In this document: positions 40,716-50,959 of the stretch, piece after piece
Position numbering within the stretch: position 1 is the stretch's first letter
Layout of the letters: each line of letters opens with the position of its first letter
DNA from: DASWNP01 sp035537095
GTDB lineage: Bacteria; Acidobacteriota; Blastocatellia; Pyrinomonadales; Pyrinomonadaceae
Reading direction: 5' to 3'
Length of the DNA stretch: 51,835 nt
NCBI GenBank assembly: GCA_035537095.1
Contig: DATLMV010000136.1
Location: forward strand, 1 to 51,835
Notes under the pieces: generated by a model
Told to the model about the DNA's origin: nothing
Database searches by the model: none
The model's input: the letters and a program-made list of their open reading frames with translations, nothing else
Made by a program: the position numbers and the translations under genes

Positions 40716-41807
40716 ATGGGCAATCCTCTCGATAAAATCAGACCAAGCGTGCGCGAGTTGCGCGCGTATAGCTTGTCGCCGGAGCGCGGCGCGGTGAAGG
40801 TTAACCAGAATGAGAACCCTTGGGATGCGCCCGCGCGTGTGAAGGCTGAGGCCGTCAGGCGTCTCGGCGAGCGCGCGTGGTCGCGTTATCCGGATTTCGT
40901 GCCCGCGAGTTTGCACGAAAAGCTCGCGCGCTTCAACGGTTGGACTCCCGCAGGCGTGATTGCCGGAAACGGCTCGAACGAACTGATTCAAGCTCTCCTG
41001 ATGGTCACGGTCGGAGAGGGAAAGCGCGTGCTCATCTCTGAGCCGACGTTTGCGCTCTACAGGCAGATTACGACCGTCCTCGGCGGGGAAGTGCTGAGCG
41101 TGCCTTTGACGAACGAGTTGGCCTACGACACGCAGGCAATCAAGCAAGCCGTCGAGGATTCTGCGCCCGACGTGACGATTATCTGCTCGCCCAACAACCC
41201 GACCGGCTGCACGATTGACGGGCGCGAACTGGCGTCGCTTCTCGAAGCGACGCGCGGAATCGTCGCCGTTGACGAAGCCTATTTTGAGTTCTCCGGTCGG
41301 ACGGTCGCGCCGCTGCTTGAGCGTCACAAGAATCTCGCGGTCTTTCGCACCTTCTCGAAGGCTCTGGCGCTGGCGGCGTTGCGCGTCGGCTACTTGCTCG
41401 CCGCGCCCGAACTCGCGCGCGAGATCGGCAAGGCCGTCCTGCCCTACAATCTCAACGCCTTTTCGCAGGCGGCGGCGGAAGTCGCCGTCGAGATGTACGA
41501 GACAGAGATGCGCCCGCTCGTCACACGCATCCTCGAAGAACGCGAGCGTCTCTACCTTGCACTGCTAAACATCGAAGGACTCGCGCCCGTCGCTTCCGAG
41601 GCGAACTTTATGGTCGTCCGCTCGCGCATCGCGCCGCGCCGCGTCTTCGACCAACTGCTCGACCGCGACATCCTCATCCGCGACGTGAGCGGCTACCCGA
41701 TGTTGAAAGAATATTTTCGCGTGAGCGTCGGCACGCCCGACGAGAACGACCGCGTGATTGCGGCGTTGCAAGAAGTTTTTGAGAAAGAAGGAAAGGAGAG
41801 AGGTTAG
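40716..41807 (+). CDS. hisC: Histidinol-phosphate aminotransferase
   Basis: A 363-residue fold-type I PLP aminotransferase: NENPWDAP, AGNGSNELIQ, CSPNNPTGC, VDEAYFEF and the PLP lysine motif TFSKALALAALRVGY. It converts imidazole acetol phosphate to histidinol phosphate. The frame is open upstream through the palindromic element; ATG 40716 gives the family N-terminus but has no obvious ribosome-binding site. The C-terminal FEKEGKERG tail runs into a word array. Confidence 0.93.
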   Translation: MGNPLDKIRPSVRELRAYSLSPERGAVKVNQNENPWDAPARVKAEAVRRLGERAWSRYPDFVPASLHEKLARFNGWTPAGVIAGNGSNELIQALLMVTVGEGKRVLISEPTFALYRQITTVLGGEVLSVPLTNELAYDTQAIKQAVEDSAPDVTIICSPNNPTGCTIDGRELASLLEATRGIVAVDEAYFEFSGRTVAPLLERHKNLAVFRTFSKALALAALRVGYLLAAPELAREIGKAVLPYNLNAFSQAAAEVAVEMYETEMRPLVTRILEERERLYLALLNIEGLAPVASEANFMVVRSRIAPRRVFDQLLDRDILIRDVSGYPMLKEYFRVSVGTPDENDRVIAALQEVFEKEGKERG

Positions 41808-41889
41808 ATGTCGGATGTCAGATGTTGGGTCGGAGAACTTTGTTTTTGACTAACATCCAACATCCGACATCTAACCTCTAACATCTGCT
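41806..41889. repeat. Inverted word array, GGATGTCGGATGTTAG family
   Basis: The left arm GAGGTTAGATGTCGGATGTC (41801-41830) is nearly complementary to the right arm ACATCCAACATCCGACATCT and onward (41851-41889), with about 20 AT-rich bases between. It fills the hisC-hisB gap. Confidence 0.85.
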
Positions 41890-41892
41890 CTG

Positions 41893-42489
41893 ATGAAATT
41901 ACAAACGCGCGCGGCGGAGATTCGGCGCAAGACGAAGGAGACGGACATCCGCGTCCGCCTGTCGCTCGACGGCGCGGGCGCGTCGCACGTCGAGACGGGC
42001 ATCCCGTTTCTCAATCACATGCTGGAACTGTTCGCGCGCCACGGCGTCTTCGATTTGGAGGTCGAGTGTCGCGGAGATTTGGAGATTGACGATCATCATT
42101 CGGTCGAAGACATCGCCATCTGTCTCGGTCAGGCTTTGACGCAGGCTCTCGGCGACAAGGCGGGAATCGCGCGCTACGGCGCATCGTATGTGCCGATGGA
42201 CGAGGCTCTGTGCCGCAGCGTGATTGATCTCTCGGGCCGCTTTTATCTCGTCTATGCGGTCGAGACGCGGCGGCACACGGTCGGCAGTTTCTCCGTCGAG
42301 TTGGCCGAGCATTTCTGGCGTTCGTTCGCCGAAGCCGCGCGCTGCAACCTGCACATAGACATGCTGCGCGGTCGCAACACGCACCACATCCTCGAAGCGA
42401 CATTCAAGGCGACGGCGCGCGCCCTGCGTCAGGCCGTCGAGCGCGACGCGCGCATCGAAGGCGTTTTGAGCACGAAGGGAGTTCTCTAA
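41893..42489 (+). CDS. hisB: Imidazoleglycerol-phosphate dehydratase
   Basis: A 198-residue monofunctional HisB with metal-binding His motifs: GIPFLNHMLELFARHG, DDHHSVEDIAICLGQA, RNTHHILEATFKATARALRQAV. It lacks the N-terminal histidinol-phosphatase domain of E. coli HisB, which explains the separate hisN-type gene at the end of the operon. The start follows the array by 3 bases without a visible Shine-Dalgarno. Confidence 0.96.
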   Translation: MKLQTRAAEIRRKTKETDIRVRLSLDGAGASHVETGIPFLNHMLELFARHGVFDLEVECRGDLEIDDHHSVEDIAICLGQALTQALGDKAGIARYGASYVPMDEALCRSVIDLSGRFYLVYAVETRRHTVGSFSVELAEHFWRSFAEAARCNLHIDMLRGRNTHHILEATFKATARALRQAVERDARIEGVLSTKGVL

Positions 42490-42507
42490 ATTGAGCACGA
42501 AGGGAGT
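42466..42507. repeat. 17-base direct repeat across the hisB stop
   Basis: TTGAGCACGAAGGGAGT at 42466-42482 (inside the hisB 3' end) is repeated at 42491-42507 after the stop, a 25-base unit. The second copy supplies the AAGGGAG that may serve hisH. Confidence 0.85.
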
Positions 42508-42519
42508 GGTCTGAAAGAA

Positions 42520-43140
42520 GTGGGGAACGTCTGCATCATTGACTACGGCGTGGGCAACCTGCGTTCGGTCGAGAAGGCTTTCACGGCGGCGGGCTGTGAG
42601 GCGTCTGTGAGCGGCGACGCGGGCGTGCTGCGCGCGGCGGAGCGTCTGGTGCTGCCGGGCGTCGGCGCGTTCGCGGCGTGCATGCGTGCGCTCGCGGCGC
42701 GCGGCTTCGACGAACTCGTGCGCGAACGCGTGGCGGAGGGCGTGCCACTCTTGGGCGTCTGCGTCGGGATGCAGATGCTCTTTGACGAGTCCGAAGAGTT
42801 TGGTCTGACGAAGGGCTTGAGGATGCTTCGCGGTCGCGTCCGTCGCTTCGACGAGTCGCTGCTGGTTCCGCACGTCGGCTGGAATCAGGTGAGTTTCGCC
42901 AGCCGCGAACACCCTTTGCTCGCCGGACTTGAGACGGAAGCTTTCTTCTACTTCGTTCATTCTTACTATTGCGCCGCCGAGCAACCGGGCGACGTTTTGG
43001 GCCGGACGGATTACGGTGCGCCGTATGCTTCGATAGTCGCGCGCGGGCGCGTCTGCGGCGTGCAGTTTCATCCCGAAAAGAGCCAGTCGGCGGGCCTGCG
43101 CCTGCTCCGAAACTTCGCGCAAGCCGACCTGTCCGGATGA
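42520..43140 (+). CDS. hisH: Imidazole glycerol phosphate synthase, glutaminase subunit HisH
   Basis: A 206-residue class I glutamine amidotransferase: IIDYGVGNLRSVEKAF, oxyanion PGVGAFAACM, nucleophile Cys81 in LLGVCVGMQML, and His-Glu in GVQFHPEKSQSAG. It supplies ammonia to HisF. A GTG start at 42520 is used; GGGAG lies about 13 bases upstream. The stop is 3 bases before the hisF ATG. Confidence 0.95.
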   Translation: MGNVCIIDYGVGNLRSVEKAFTAAGCEASVSGDAGVLRAAERLVLPGVGAFAACMRALAARGFDELVRERVAEGVPLLGVCVGMQMLFDESEEFGLTKGLRMLRGRVRRFDESLLVPHVGWNQVSFASREHPLLAGLETEAFFYFVHSYYCAAEQPGDVLGRTDYGAPYASIVARGRVCGVQFHPEKSQSAGLRLLRNFAQADLSG

Positions 43141-43143
43141 TTG

Positions 43144-43911
43144 ATGTTAGCGAAACGAATCATTCCCTGTCTGGATATTGACGGCGGTCGTGTCGTCAAG
43201 GGCATCCGCTTCGTGTCGCTCGTTGACGCGGGCGACCCCGTGGAACAGGCCCGACGCTACGACGCAGAGGGCGCGGACGAACTGACGTTTCTCGACATCA
43301 CCGCCTCTTCAGATAAACGCGCCATCGTCGCGGAACTAGTGCGGCGCGTCGCCGACGAAGTGTTTATCCCTCTGACGGTCGGCGGCGGGCTGGGCAACGT
43401 CGAGGACATCCGCGCCGTGCTGCGCGCGGGTGCGGATAAAGTCTCCTTGAACACGGCGGCGGTCGAGCGACCGCGACTCATCGAAGAAGGCGCGGAGACT
43501 TTCGGCAGCCAATGCATGATCGTCGCCGTTGATGCCCGACGCCGCGACGCGCACGACGCGCGAGCGGGTTGGGAAGTGTTCACGCACGGCGGGCGAAAGA
43601 GAACGGGGATGGACGCGGTTGAGTGGGCCGCGCGCGCAGAAGGGTTCGGCGCGGGCGAGATTCTTTTGACCAGTATGGACGCCGACGGCACGCGCGACGG
43701 TTATGACCTCGAACTGACGCGCGCCGTCGCCGACGCCGTGCGGATCCCCGTCATCGCTTCGGGCGGCGCAGGTACGCTCGAACATTTTTACGAGGCTCTG
43801 AGCGTCGGCGGCGCGAGCGCGGTGCTCGCCGCGTCGCTCTTTCATTTCGGGGAGCAGACTATCGGAGATGTGAAAAATTACCTGCGCGAGCGAGGAGTCG
43901 TCGTGAGATGA
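43144..43911 (+). CDS. hisF: Imidazole glycerol phosphate synthase, cyclase subunit HisF
   Basis: A 255-residue half-barrel-derived TIM barrel. With ATG 43144 as start, the two catalytic aspartates fall at the canonical positions Asp11 (PCLDIDGGRVVKG) and Asp130 (IVAVDARR). It closes the imidazole ring and releases AICAR. A TTG at 43141 is a less likely start. The stop overlaps hisIE by ATGA. Confidence 0.96.
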   Translation: MLAKRIIPCLDIDGGRVVKGIRFVSLVDAGDPVEQARRYDAEGADELTFLDITASSDKRAIVAELVRRVADEVFIPLTVGGGLGNVEDIRAVLRAGADKVSLNTAAVERPRLIEEGAETFGSQCMIVAVDARRRDAHDARAGWEVFTHGGRKRTGMDAVEWAARAEGFGAGEILLTSMDADGTRDGYDLELTRAVADAVRIPVIASGGAGTLEHFYEALSVGGASAVLAASLFHFGEQTIGDVKNYLRERGVVVR

Positions 43912-44651
43912 AATGGGCCATCGAGGATTTGAAATTCGACGAGCGCGGCCTCGTCCCTGCCGTCGTGCAGGACGCGCGGACGGGTGAGGTTTTGACGCTC
44001 GCCTACATGAACGCGGAGAGTCTGCGCCGCACGCTCGACACGCGCGAGACCTGGTTCTGGTCGCGCTCGCGCTCCGCGCTCTGGCACAAGGGCGAGACCT
44101 CCGGCCACACGCAGCGCGTCGTCGGGATACGTCTCGACTGCGACGGCGACGCGCTCGTCGTCTCGGTCGAACCCGGCGGGCCAGCCTGTCACACGGGCGC
44201 GCGCACGTGTTTCCATAACAGGGTCGCGGGCGCGTCGTTCGCGCAGGCGGCGACCGGCGGCGCAGCGCAGGCGGGCGCGACCCTCGATGCTCCCGTCGAA
44301 ACCGGGTCGCGCGATACAGAGTCGCGCGATTTGGGCGCGCTCCTGTCGGAGCTTTATCGTCTGGTCGAGACGAGACGGCGGGAACGTCCGGCGGGTTCGT
44401 ACACGACTTATCTCTTCGACGAGGGGCTCGACAAGATTTTGAAGAAGGTCGGCGAAGAGTCGGCAGAGACGATCATCGCGGCGAAGAACGAGGACACGCA
44501 AAGGCTCGCCTCCGAAGTCTCAGACCTGCTCTATCATCTGCTCGTGCTGCTGGTCGAACGCGGCGTCGCGCTCGACGAGATACGCGACGAACTGGCGCGA
44601 CGCGCGGGCGGGCGCGATAAATCCTCGGGCGTGGCGGACGTGAAAACATGA
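43908..44651 (+). CDS. hisI: Bifunctional phosphoribosyl-AMP cyclohydrolase/phosphoribosyl-ATP pyrophosphatase
   Basis: A 247-residue HisIE fusion. The HisI domain (about 1-108) has WFWSRSRSALWHKGETSGHTQ and the metal Cys motif DCDGDALVVSVEPGGPACHTG. The HisE domain (about 145-235) has KVGEESAETIIAAKNED and EVSDLLYHLLVLL. The two are joined by an Ala/Gly/Thr-rich linker of about 35 residues, longer than the usual junction. It overlaps hisF by 4 bases and the next gene by 4 bases. Confidence 0.95.
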   Translation: MKWAIEDLKFDERGLVPAVVQDARTGEVLTLAYMNAESLRRTLDTRETWFWSRSRSALWHKGETSGHTQRVVGIRLDCDGDALVVSVEPGGPACHTGARTCFHNRVAGASFAQAATGGAAQAGATLDAPVETGSRDTESRDLGALLSELYRLVETRRRERPAGSYTTYLFDEGLDKILKKVGEESAETIIAAKNEDTQRLASEVSDLLYHLLVLLVERGVALDEIRDELARRAGGRDKSSGVADVKT

Positions 44652-45463
44652 TGAACGACGAAGCACAGCAACCCGGACACACGAGCGCGGCGGAACTTCA
44701 ACAACTTCTGGACTTCGCCGTCGGGCTCGCGCGCGGCGCGGGCGACATCACGCTCGGCTACTTCCGCAGAAACTTCCGTACCGAGCGCAAGGCGGACGGC
44801 TCTTTCGTCACGCAGGCCGACCGCGAGGCTGAGAGCTACCTGCGCGCGCAGATTCGGGGGAGCTTTCCCGACGATTGGATTCACGGCGAAGAGGAGGGCG
44901 AGAGCGCGGGCACGTCGGGCAGGCGTTGGATTCTCGACCCCATTGACGGCACGTACGCTTTCGTCCACGGCGTCCCGCTCTACGGCGTGCTCGTCGGTCT
45001 GGAAATCGGCGGTGAGGCTTCGGTCGGCGTCGTGAATATTCCGGCGCTCGGCGAGTTGGTGGCGGCGGCGCGCGGTCGCGGCTGTTTCTGGAACGGCGAG
45101 CGGGCACGCGTCTCCGGCGTCGGCTCGCTCGCCGAGTCGCTGCTGTTGTCCACGGATTTCGGGACATGTGCGGCCTACGGGTTCGGCGAAGCGACCGAGG
45201 ATTTACAGCGACGCGTCCACGCGCGCAGGACGTGGGGCGACTGCTACGGGCATCTGCTCGTGGCGACCGGACGCGCCGAAATCATGCTCGACCCCGTGAT
45301 GAACGTCTGGGACTGCGCCCCCCTCCTGCCGATTCTCGAAGAAGCGGGCGGCACTTTCACGGATTGGCAGGGCCGCCCCACCATTCGCGGCGGTAACGCT
45401 ATCTCCACCAATGGTTTACTCTTCGCGGAGACGCTCAAAGTCGTCCGCCGGGAGACGAACTGA
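44648..45463 (+). CDS. hisN: Histidinol-phosphatase of the inositol monophosphatase family (HisN-type)
   Basis: A 271-residue IMPase-fold phosphatase: metal ligands in HGEEEGES (Glu81/82 region), DPIDGT (97-102) and NVWDCAPLLPILEEAGG. Start ATG overlaps the hisIE stop (ATGA); an ATG one codon later is possible. The family also includes inositol and fructose phosphatases, but its place at the end of a his operon with a monofunctional hisB makes histidinol-phosphate the likely substrate. Confidence 0.9.
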   Translation: MMNDEAQQPGHTSAAELQQLLDFAVGLARGAGDITLGYFRRNFRTERKADGSFVTQADREAESYLRAQIRGSFPDDWIHGEEEGESAGTSGRRWILDPIDGTYAFVHGVPLYGVLVGLEIGGEASVGVVNIPALGELVAAARGRGCFWNGERARVSGVGSLAESLLLSTDFGTCAAYGFGEATEDLQRRVHARRTWGDCYGHLLVATGRAEIMLDPVMNVWDCAPLLPILEEAGGTFTDWQGRPTIRGGNAISTNGLLFAETLKVVRRETN

Positions 45464-45666
45464 ACCGGATTCTGCCAGCCTCTTGAGGGTCAAAATGCGG
45501 CGGCCTCAAGGACGCTGACGACATTGCGTGTCAAAATATCCCAAATCTGCTAAATTGTCCCTTCGCGGGTTCAAATGACACGTTTACGCCCGTTCCGAGC
45601 TTGGCAGGCCAATCGTCTCGGCGAGCTAAATTGATTCATTACAACAGTTATCCGTCAAAGTCATGA

Positions 45667-45682
45667 TGGCACGCTCATTGCT
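45667..45682 (+). promoter_or_regulatory. Consensus sigma-54 promoter of the radical SAM gene
   Basis: TGGCACG-CTCA-TTGCT matches the -24/-12 consensus TGGCACGNNNNTTGCW at every defined position. Transcription would start near 45693, giving a leader of about 275 bases before the ATG at 45969. Confidence 0.85.
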
Positions 45683-45750
45683 AACATTTGATATATGCCG
45701 GACATTTTCAGCCGGACTGTAAGACGACAGGAAGAAATATTCGAGGAAAA

Positions 45751-45789
45751 GCGGCGGGGCAACTGTCCGGTACAGGACTGCTCTGCCGC
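45751..45789 (+). other. Stable hairpin in the radical SAM leader
   Basis: Arms GCGGCGGGGCA and TGCTCTGCCGC pair over 11 bases with two G-U, with an inner CTGT/ACAG pairing. Two GCCGGAC words upstream could compete for GTCCGGT in the loop. Confidence 0.45.
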
Positions 45790-45968
45790 GTTGAAGCATG
45801 CGGCGGCAACTTGCATTTTGGCTGTATCGCACGTAGAGTGAGCGGTTTGCGAGTGGCGGCCTGCGGTTGACCGTGAGGCTGTCGCCAGCATCTAAAATTT
45901 CGTCGCGCGCCGTCGGTCGGGAGATTGCGGGACGAAATCACATCCGAAAGTCATTGAAGGAAAAGAGA

Positions 45969-48008
<2,040 letters not shown>

Positions 48009-48039
48009 TTTTGTTGACGCGCTGACTCGTCGAACGACA

Positions 48040-48081
48040 GAACCCCGCGAAGCTCTCGACGCCTCGCGGGGTTCTTCCTTT
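48040..48081 (+). terminator. Intrinsic terminator after the radical SAM gene
   Basis: Perfect 11-bp arms GAACCCCGCGA/TCGCGGGGTTC with a 13-base loop, followed by TTCCTTT, 31 bases after the stop. Confidence 0.9.
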
Positions 48082-48210
48082 GTCGGTTGATGTGGAAAGC
48101 ACGCTCCGGCGCGAGCAACAGTTTCCGATTCCTGACTGCTCTTTGCATCTTTGAAACATCTGGTGCATCATCGCTTCGACTCATCCGCATCAGACGGATT
48201 TGATTTTGTT

Positions 48211-49005
48211 ATGACCAGAATATTATTGACGAACGACGACGGCATTCATTCCGACGGGCTCATTAAACTCGAAGAAGCATTGAGAGAGGTGGGAGATGTC
48301 TATACGGTCGCGCCCGCTTCGGAGATGAGCGGCGCGTCGCACAGTTTGACGCTCTCGCGCCCGCTGCGCATCCGCCGGATAGACGAGCGACATTGGACGG
48401 TTGACGGTACGCCGACCGACTGCGTGACGCTCGCGCTGCATAAAATTTTGCCGGACACAGAGCGGCCCGACATCTGCGTCTCGGGCATCAATCACGGCGG
48501 AAACTTGGGCGACGACGCCAGCTATTCCGGCACGGTCGCGGGCGCGCTCGAAGCGACCATCCTCGGCGTCACGGGGCTGGCCTTCAGTCTCGTCGCGCGC
48601 GAGAATTTCGACTTCACGGAGGCCGCGCGTTTCGCGGTCGTCGCCGTCCGCAAGGTCTTGAAAGAGCGTCTGCCGGAGGGCACGCTGCTCAACATCAACA
48701 TCCCTCCGGGCGAGATTCGCGGCGTGCGCGTGACGCGGCAGGGAATCAAGAACGCGCGGCCCACCATCAGCGAACACCGCGACCCGCGCGGTAAGGCTTA
48801 CTACTGGATCGGCGAGGAATATTTCGGCACGAATCACGAAGAGGGAACCGATTATCACGCCGTCCGGCAGGGCCTCGTGTCGGTCACGCCGATGCGCGCC
48901 GACCTGACCAACCATCACGCGCTCACCGCGCTCGACACATGGAATCAGATTCGTGCAGAGGAAGTCTTGCGCGAGCGCGAAGACCAGACGGTCGTGAGCG
49001 ACTAG
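48211..49005 (+). CDS. surE: 5'/3'-nucleotidase SurE
   Basis: A 264-residue SurE. The N-terminal metal motif is ILLTNDDGIHSDG (Asp9, Asp10), with Ser in EMSGASHSLT and CVSGINHGGNLGDDASYSGTVAGA. It dephosphorylates nucleoside monophosphates with a divalent metal, often in stationary-phase survival. The frame extends upstream to 48151, but ATG 48211 starts the family motif directly. surE followed by pcm is a classic gene order. Confidence 0.95.
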   Translation: MTRILLTNDDGIHSDGLIKLEEALREVGDVYTVAPASEMSGASHSLTLSRPLRIRRIDERHWTVDGTPTDCVTLALHKILPDTERPDICVSGINHGGNLGDDASYSGTVAGALEATILGVTGLAFSLVARENFDFTEAARFAVVAVRKVLKERLPEGTLLNINIPPGEIRGVRVTRQGIKNARPTISEHRDPRGKAYYWIGEEYFGTNHEEGTDYHAVRQGLVSVTPMRADLTNHHALTALDTWNQIRAEEVLREREDQTVVSD

Positions 49006-49006
49006 A

Positions 49007-49058
49007 GAAGGCAAAAGTGAAAAGGCAAAGGGCAAAAGTAAAAAAGCAAAAGATAAAT
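49007..49058. repeat. Purine-rich word array, GGCAAAAGT(G)AAAA
   Basis: About five GGCAAAAG-type words lie right after the surE stop, with no clear second arm. The words resemble those at 29763-29806. Confidence 0.65.
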
Positions 49059-49156
49059 CTTCGGAGGGTTGGTGTGGTGTTTGCGGCGGTGCTGTTTGTC
49101 GTTGATTTGGAATCGTTGTTGACGCGGGCGGGAGCGTTGGGAAAGAGGATAATTGT

Positions 49157-49846
49157 TTGAGTCATTCGACATCACAAATGAGTTCGTCGAATGTCGGCGG
49201 GTTTCGTATCCCGCGCGAGCGGATGGTCGAACGCCTGCGCGCACACTACAAGATACTGGACGAGCGCGTGCTCGACGTGATGCGCCGCGTGCCGCGACAT
49301 CTGTTCGTCCCCGAAGCCTTGCAGGGCCGCGCCTACGGCGATCACGCCCTGCCGATTGCCGCCAATCAGACCATCTCGCAGCCGTATATCGTCGCGCGGA
49401 TGAGCGAACTGCTGGAAGTCTCCGCAGAGAGCCGCGTGCTGGAAATCGGCGCGGGGTCGGGCTATCAAACCGCCGTGCTTTCGGGTTTGAGCGGGCAGGT
49501 CTATGCCATCGAGCGCATCGCGGAACTGGCGCGCGAAGCGCAGGCGCGCATCCGCAGTCTCGGCATCTACAACGCGACCGTGAAATGTTTCGACGGCACG
49601 CTCGGTTGGAGCGCGAACGCGCCCTACGATGCCATACTCGTCGCGGCGGGCGGGCCGGAAGTGCCGGAGCCTCTGCTCGAACAGTTGAAGGTGGGCGGGC
49701 GTCTCGTCGTGCCCGTCGGCACGTCGCGCGACGCGCAGCGTCTCGTCCGCGCCATTCGCACCGAGAGCAGCTACGAATACGAAGACCACGGCGGCTGCGC
49801 CTTCGTCCCGCTCATCGGTCGCTTCGGATGGTCGAATGCAGAATAG
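49157..49846 (+). CDS. pcm: Protein-L-isoaspartate O-methyltransferase
   Basis: A 229-residue Pcm repairing isoaspartyl residues with SAM. Motifs: RRVPRHLFVPEAL, the hallmark ISQPYIVARM, SAM-binding VLEIGAGSGYQTAVLS, LGIYNATVKCFDGTLGW and ILVAAGGPEVPEPLLEQL. The TTG at 49157 has AGAGG 8 bases upstream and is the preferred start; ATG 49178 is the alternative and has no ribosome-binding site. It probably shares a transcript with surE across the word array. Confidence 0.93.
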   Translation: MSHSTSQMSSSNVGGFRIPRERMVERLRAHYKILDERVLDVMRRVPRHLFVPEALQGRAYGDHALPIAANQTISQPYIVARMSELLEVSAESRVLEIGAGSGYQTAVLSGLSGQVYAIERIAELAREAQARIRSLGIYNATVKCFDGTLGWSANAPYDAILVAAGGPEVPEPLLEQLKVGGRLVVPVGTSRDAQRLVRAIRTESSYEYEDHGGCAFVPLIGRFGWSNAE

Positions 49847-49847
49847 T

Positions 49848-49962
49848 AAATCGTGATTAGTAAATCGTGAATCGTAAATAGAAAGAACGGAGCTTTCGTC
49901 TATTTACGATTCACGATTTACCAGTTTTATCTATTCACGATTTACGATTCACGATTCACGAG
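49848..49962. repeat. Inverted word array, AAATCGTGAATCGT family
   Basis: The left arm TAAATCGTGATTAGTAAATCG and the right arm ATTTACGATTCACGATTTACC are inverse, followed by more right-arm words up to 49962. It fills the pcm-dedA gap. Same vocabulary as the tadB-tadC array at 25165. Confidence 0.85.
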
Positions 49963-49967
49963 TTGTT

Positions 49968-50651
49968 ATGGAATCACTTTACGAAATTCTTCATCAGGTC
50001 AGAAGTTATCTCGACCCGCGCACCATCGCGGCGGCGGGGTATGTCGTGCTGTTCGTCGTCGTCTTTGCCGAGACGGGGCTGGCGATGGGATTTTTTCTGC
50101 CCGGCGATTCGCTTTTGGTGGTGGCGGGCATCTTCGCGGCGCGCGGCGACCTGAATGTTTTTATTCTTTTGAGCAGCCTCTTCGTCGCGGCGGCGGTGGG
50201 CGACGCCGTCGGGTTCTGGACAGGCGCGAAACTCGGGCCGCGTCTCTTCAAGCGACAGAAATCGCTGCTCTTTCGCCCGAGCCATCTGGAAAAGGCGCAG
50301 GGGTTCTATGAGAAGTACGGGGGCAAGACCATCATCATCGCGCGCTTCGTGCCCATCGTGCGGACGTTCGCGCCGATTGTCGCCGGAGCGGCGCGGATGC
50401 CCTACCGGCAGTTCATCTTCTACAACGTGCTCGGCGGATTCCTCTGGGTCTTCAGCATGATTCTCTCCGGCTATTTTCTGGGCAGCATCCTGCGCGACCG
50501 TTTCGGCATCAGCCTCGACGAACACATCGAATGGGTCGTCATCATCGTCGTCGCTTTGTCGCTGCTGCCGCCTGTCATCGAATACCTGAAAGCGCGACGC
50601 GAGAAGAAGGCGCGCTTGCAGAGCGAGAAGGCGGGCGACGTGCAAGTTTGA
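49968..50651 (+). CDS. DedA family membrane protein
   Basis: A 227-residue DedA/VTT (SNARE-associated) protein with 5-6 hydrophobic segments. Typical motifs are FAETGLAMGFFLPGDSLLVVAG (about 33-54), GDAVGFWTGAKLG and the basic loop IARFVPIVRTFAPIVAGAARM. DedA proteins are undecaprenyl-phosphate or phospholipid flippases or transporters of the inner membrane; which substrate applies here is not visible. Confidence 0.92.
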   Translation: MESLYEILHQVRSYLDPRTIAAAGYVVLFVVVFAETGLAMGFFLPGDSLLVVAGIFAARGDLNVFILLSSLFVAAAVGDAVGFWTGAKLGPRLFKRQKSLLFRPSHLEKAQGFYEKYGGKTIIIARFVPIVRTFAPIVAGAARMPYRQFIFYNVLGGFLWVFSMILSGYFLGSILRDRFGISLDEHIEWVVIIVVALSLLPPVIEYLKARREKKARLQSEKAGDVQV

Positions 50652-50684
50652 CATTGATGTGCGGCGCACATAGAATGCCTTCAA

Positions 50685-50765
<81 letters not shown>

Positions 50766-50801
50766 TAAAATTATCAACTTAAAAACTTATCGAAGGTTAA
50801 C

Positions 50802-50828
50802 GGCTGCCGACTCCGGCGGCTGTTTTTC
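50802..50828 (+). terminator. Terminator after the tRNA gene
   Basis: GGCTGCCG-ACTC-CGGCGGCT stem-loop with one G-U pair, followed by GTTTTTC. Confidence 0.8.
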
Positions 50829-50959
50829 GTTTGGAGTGGTTCTCAGTTTGCACGAGACGGGCGCGCGCTCTCTGTTTCCACTCGCCGGATGCTTCACCGT
50901 GCGGGCGTCTCTTATCAAACCTTGGTTTCACGAATCTTCTGAATCCAGAAGTTGACGCC

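Larger units (their letters stand above)
45464..45968. other. Regulatory region between hisN and the radical SAM gene
   Basis: 505 bases, markedly AT-richer than the genes around it. It holds a weak hairpin (45482-45510, arms CTTGAGG/CCTCAAG) just after hisN, a consensus sigma-54 promoter (45667), repeated GCCGGAC words at about 45695-45715 and a stable hairpin (45751-45789). The frame of the radical SAM gene is open for its last 102 bases but shows no similarity there. Confidence 0.6.

Noticed and set aside
45688..45870. 60-codon frame in the radical SAM leader as a leader peptide
   Set aside because: It needs a TTG start without a ribosome-binding site and shows no enrichment of any amino acid.
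48939..49160. 73-codon frame between surE and pcm with a hydrophobic end
   Set aside because: It starts inside surE, runs through a word array, and only the last 30 residues look membrane-like. Not supportable as a gene.
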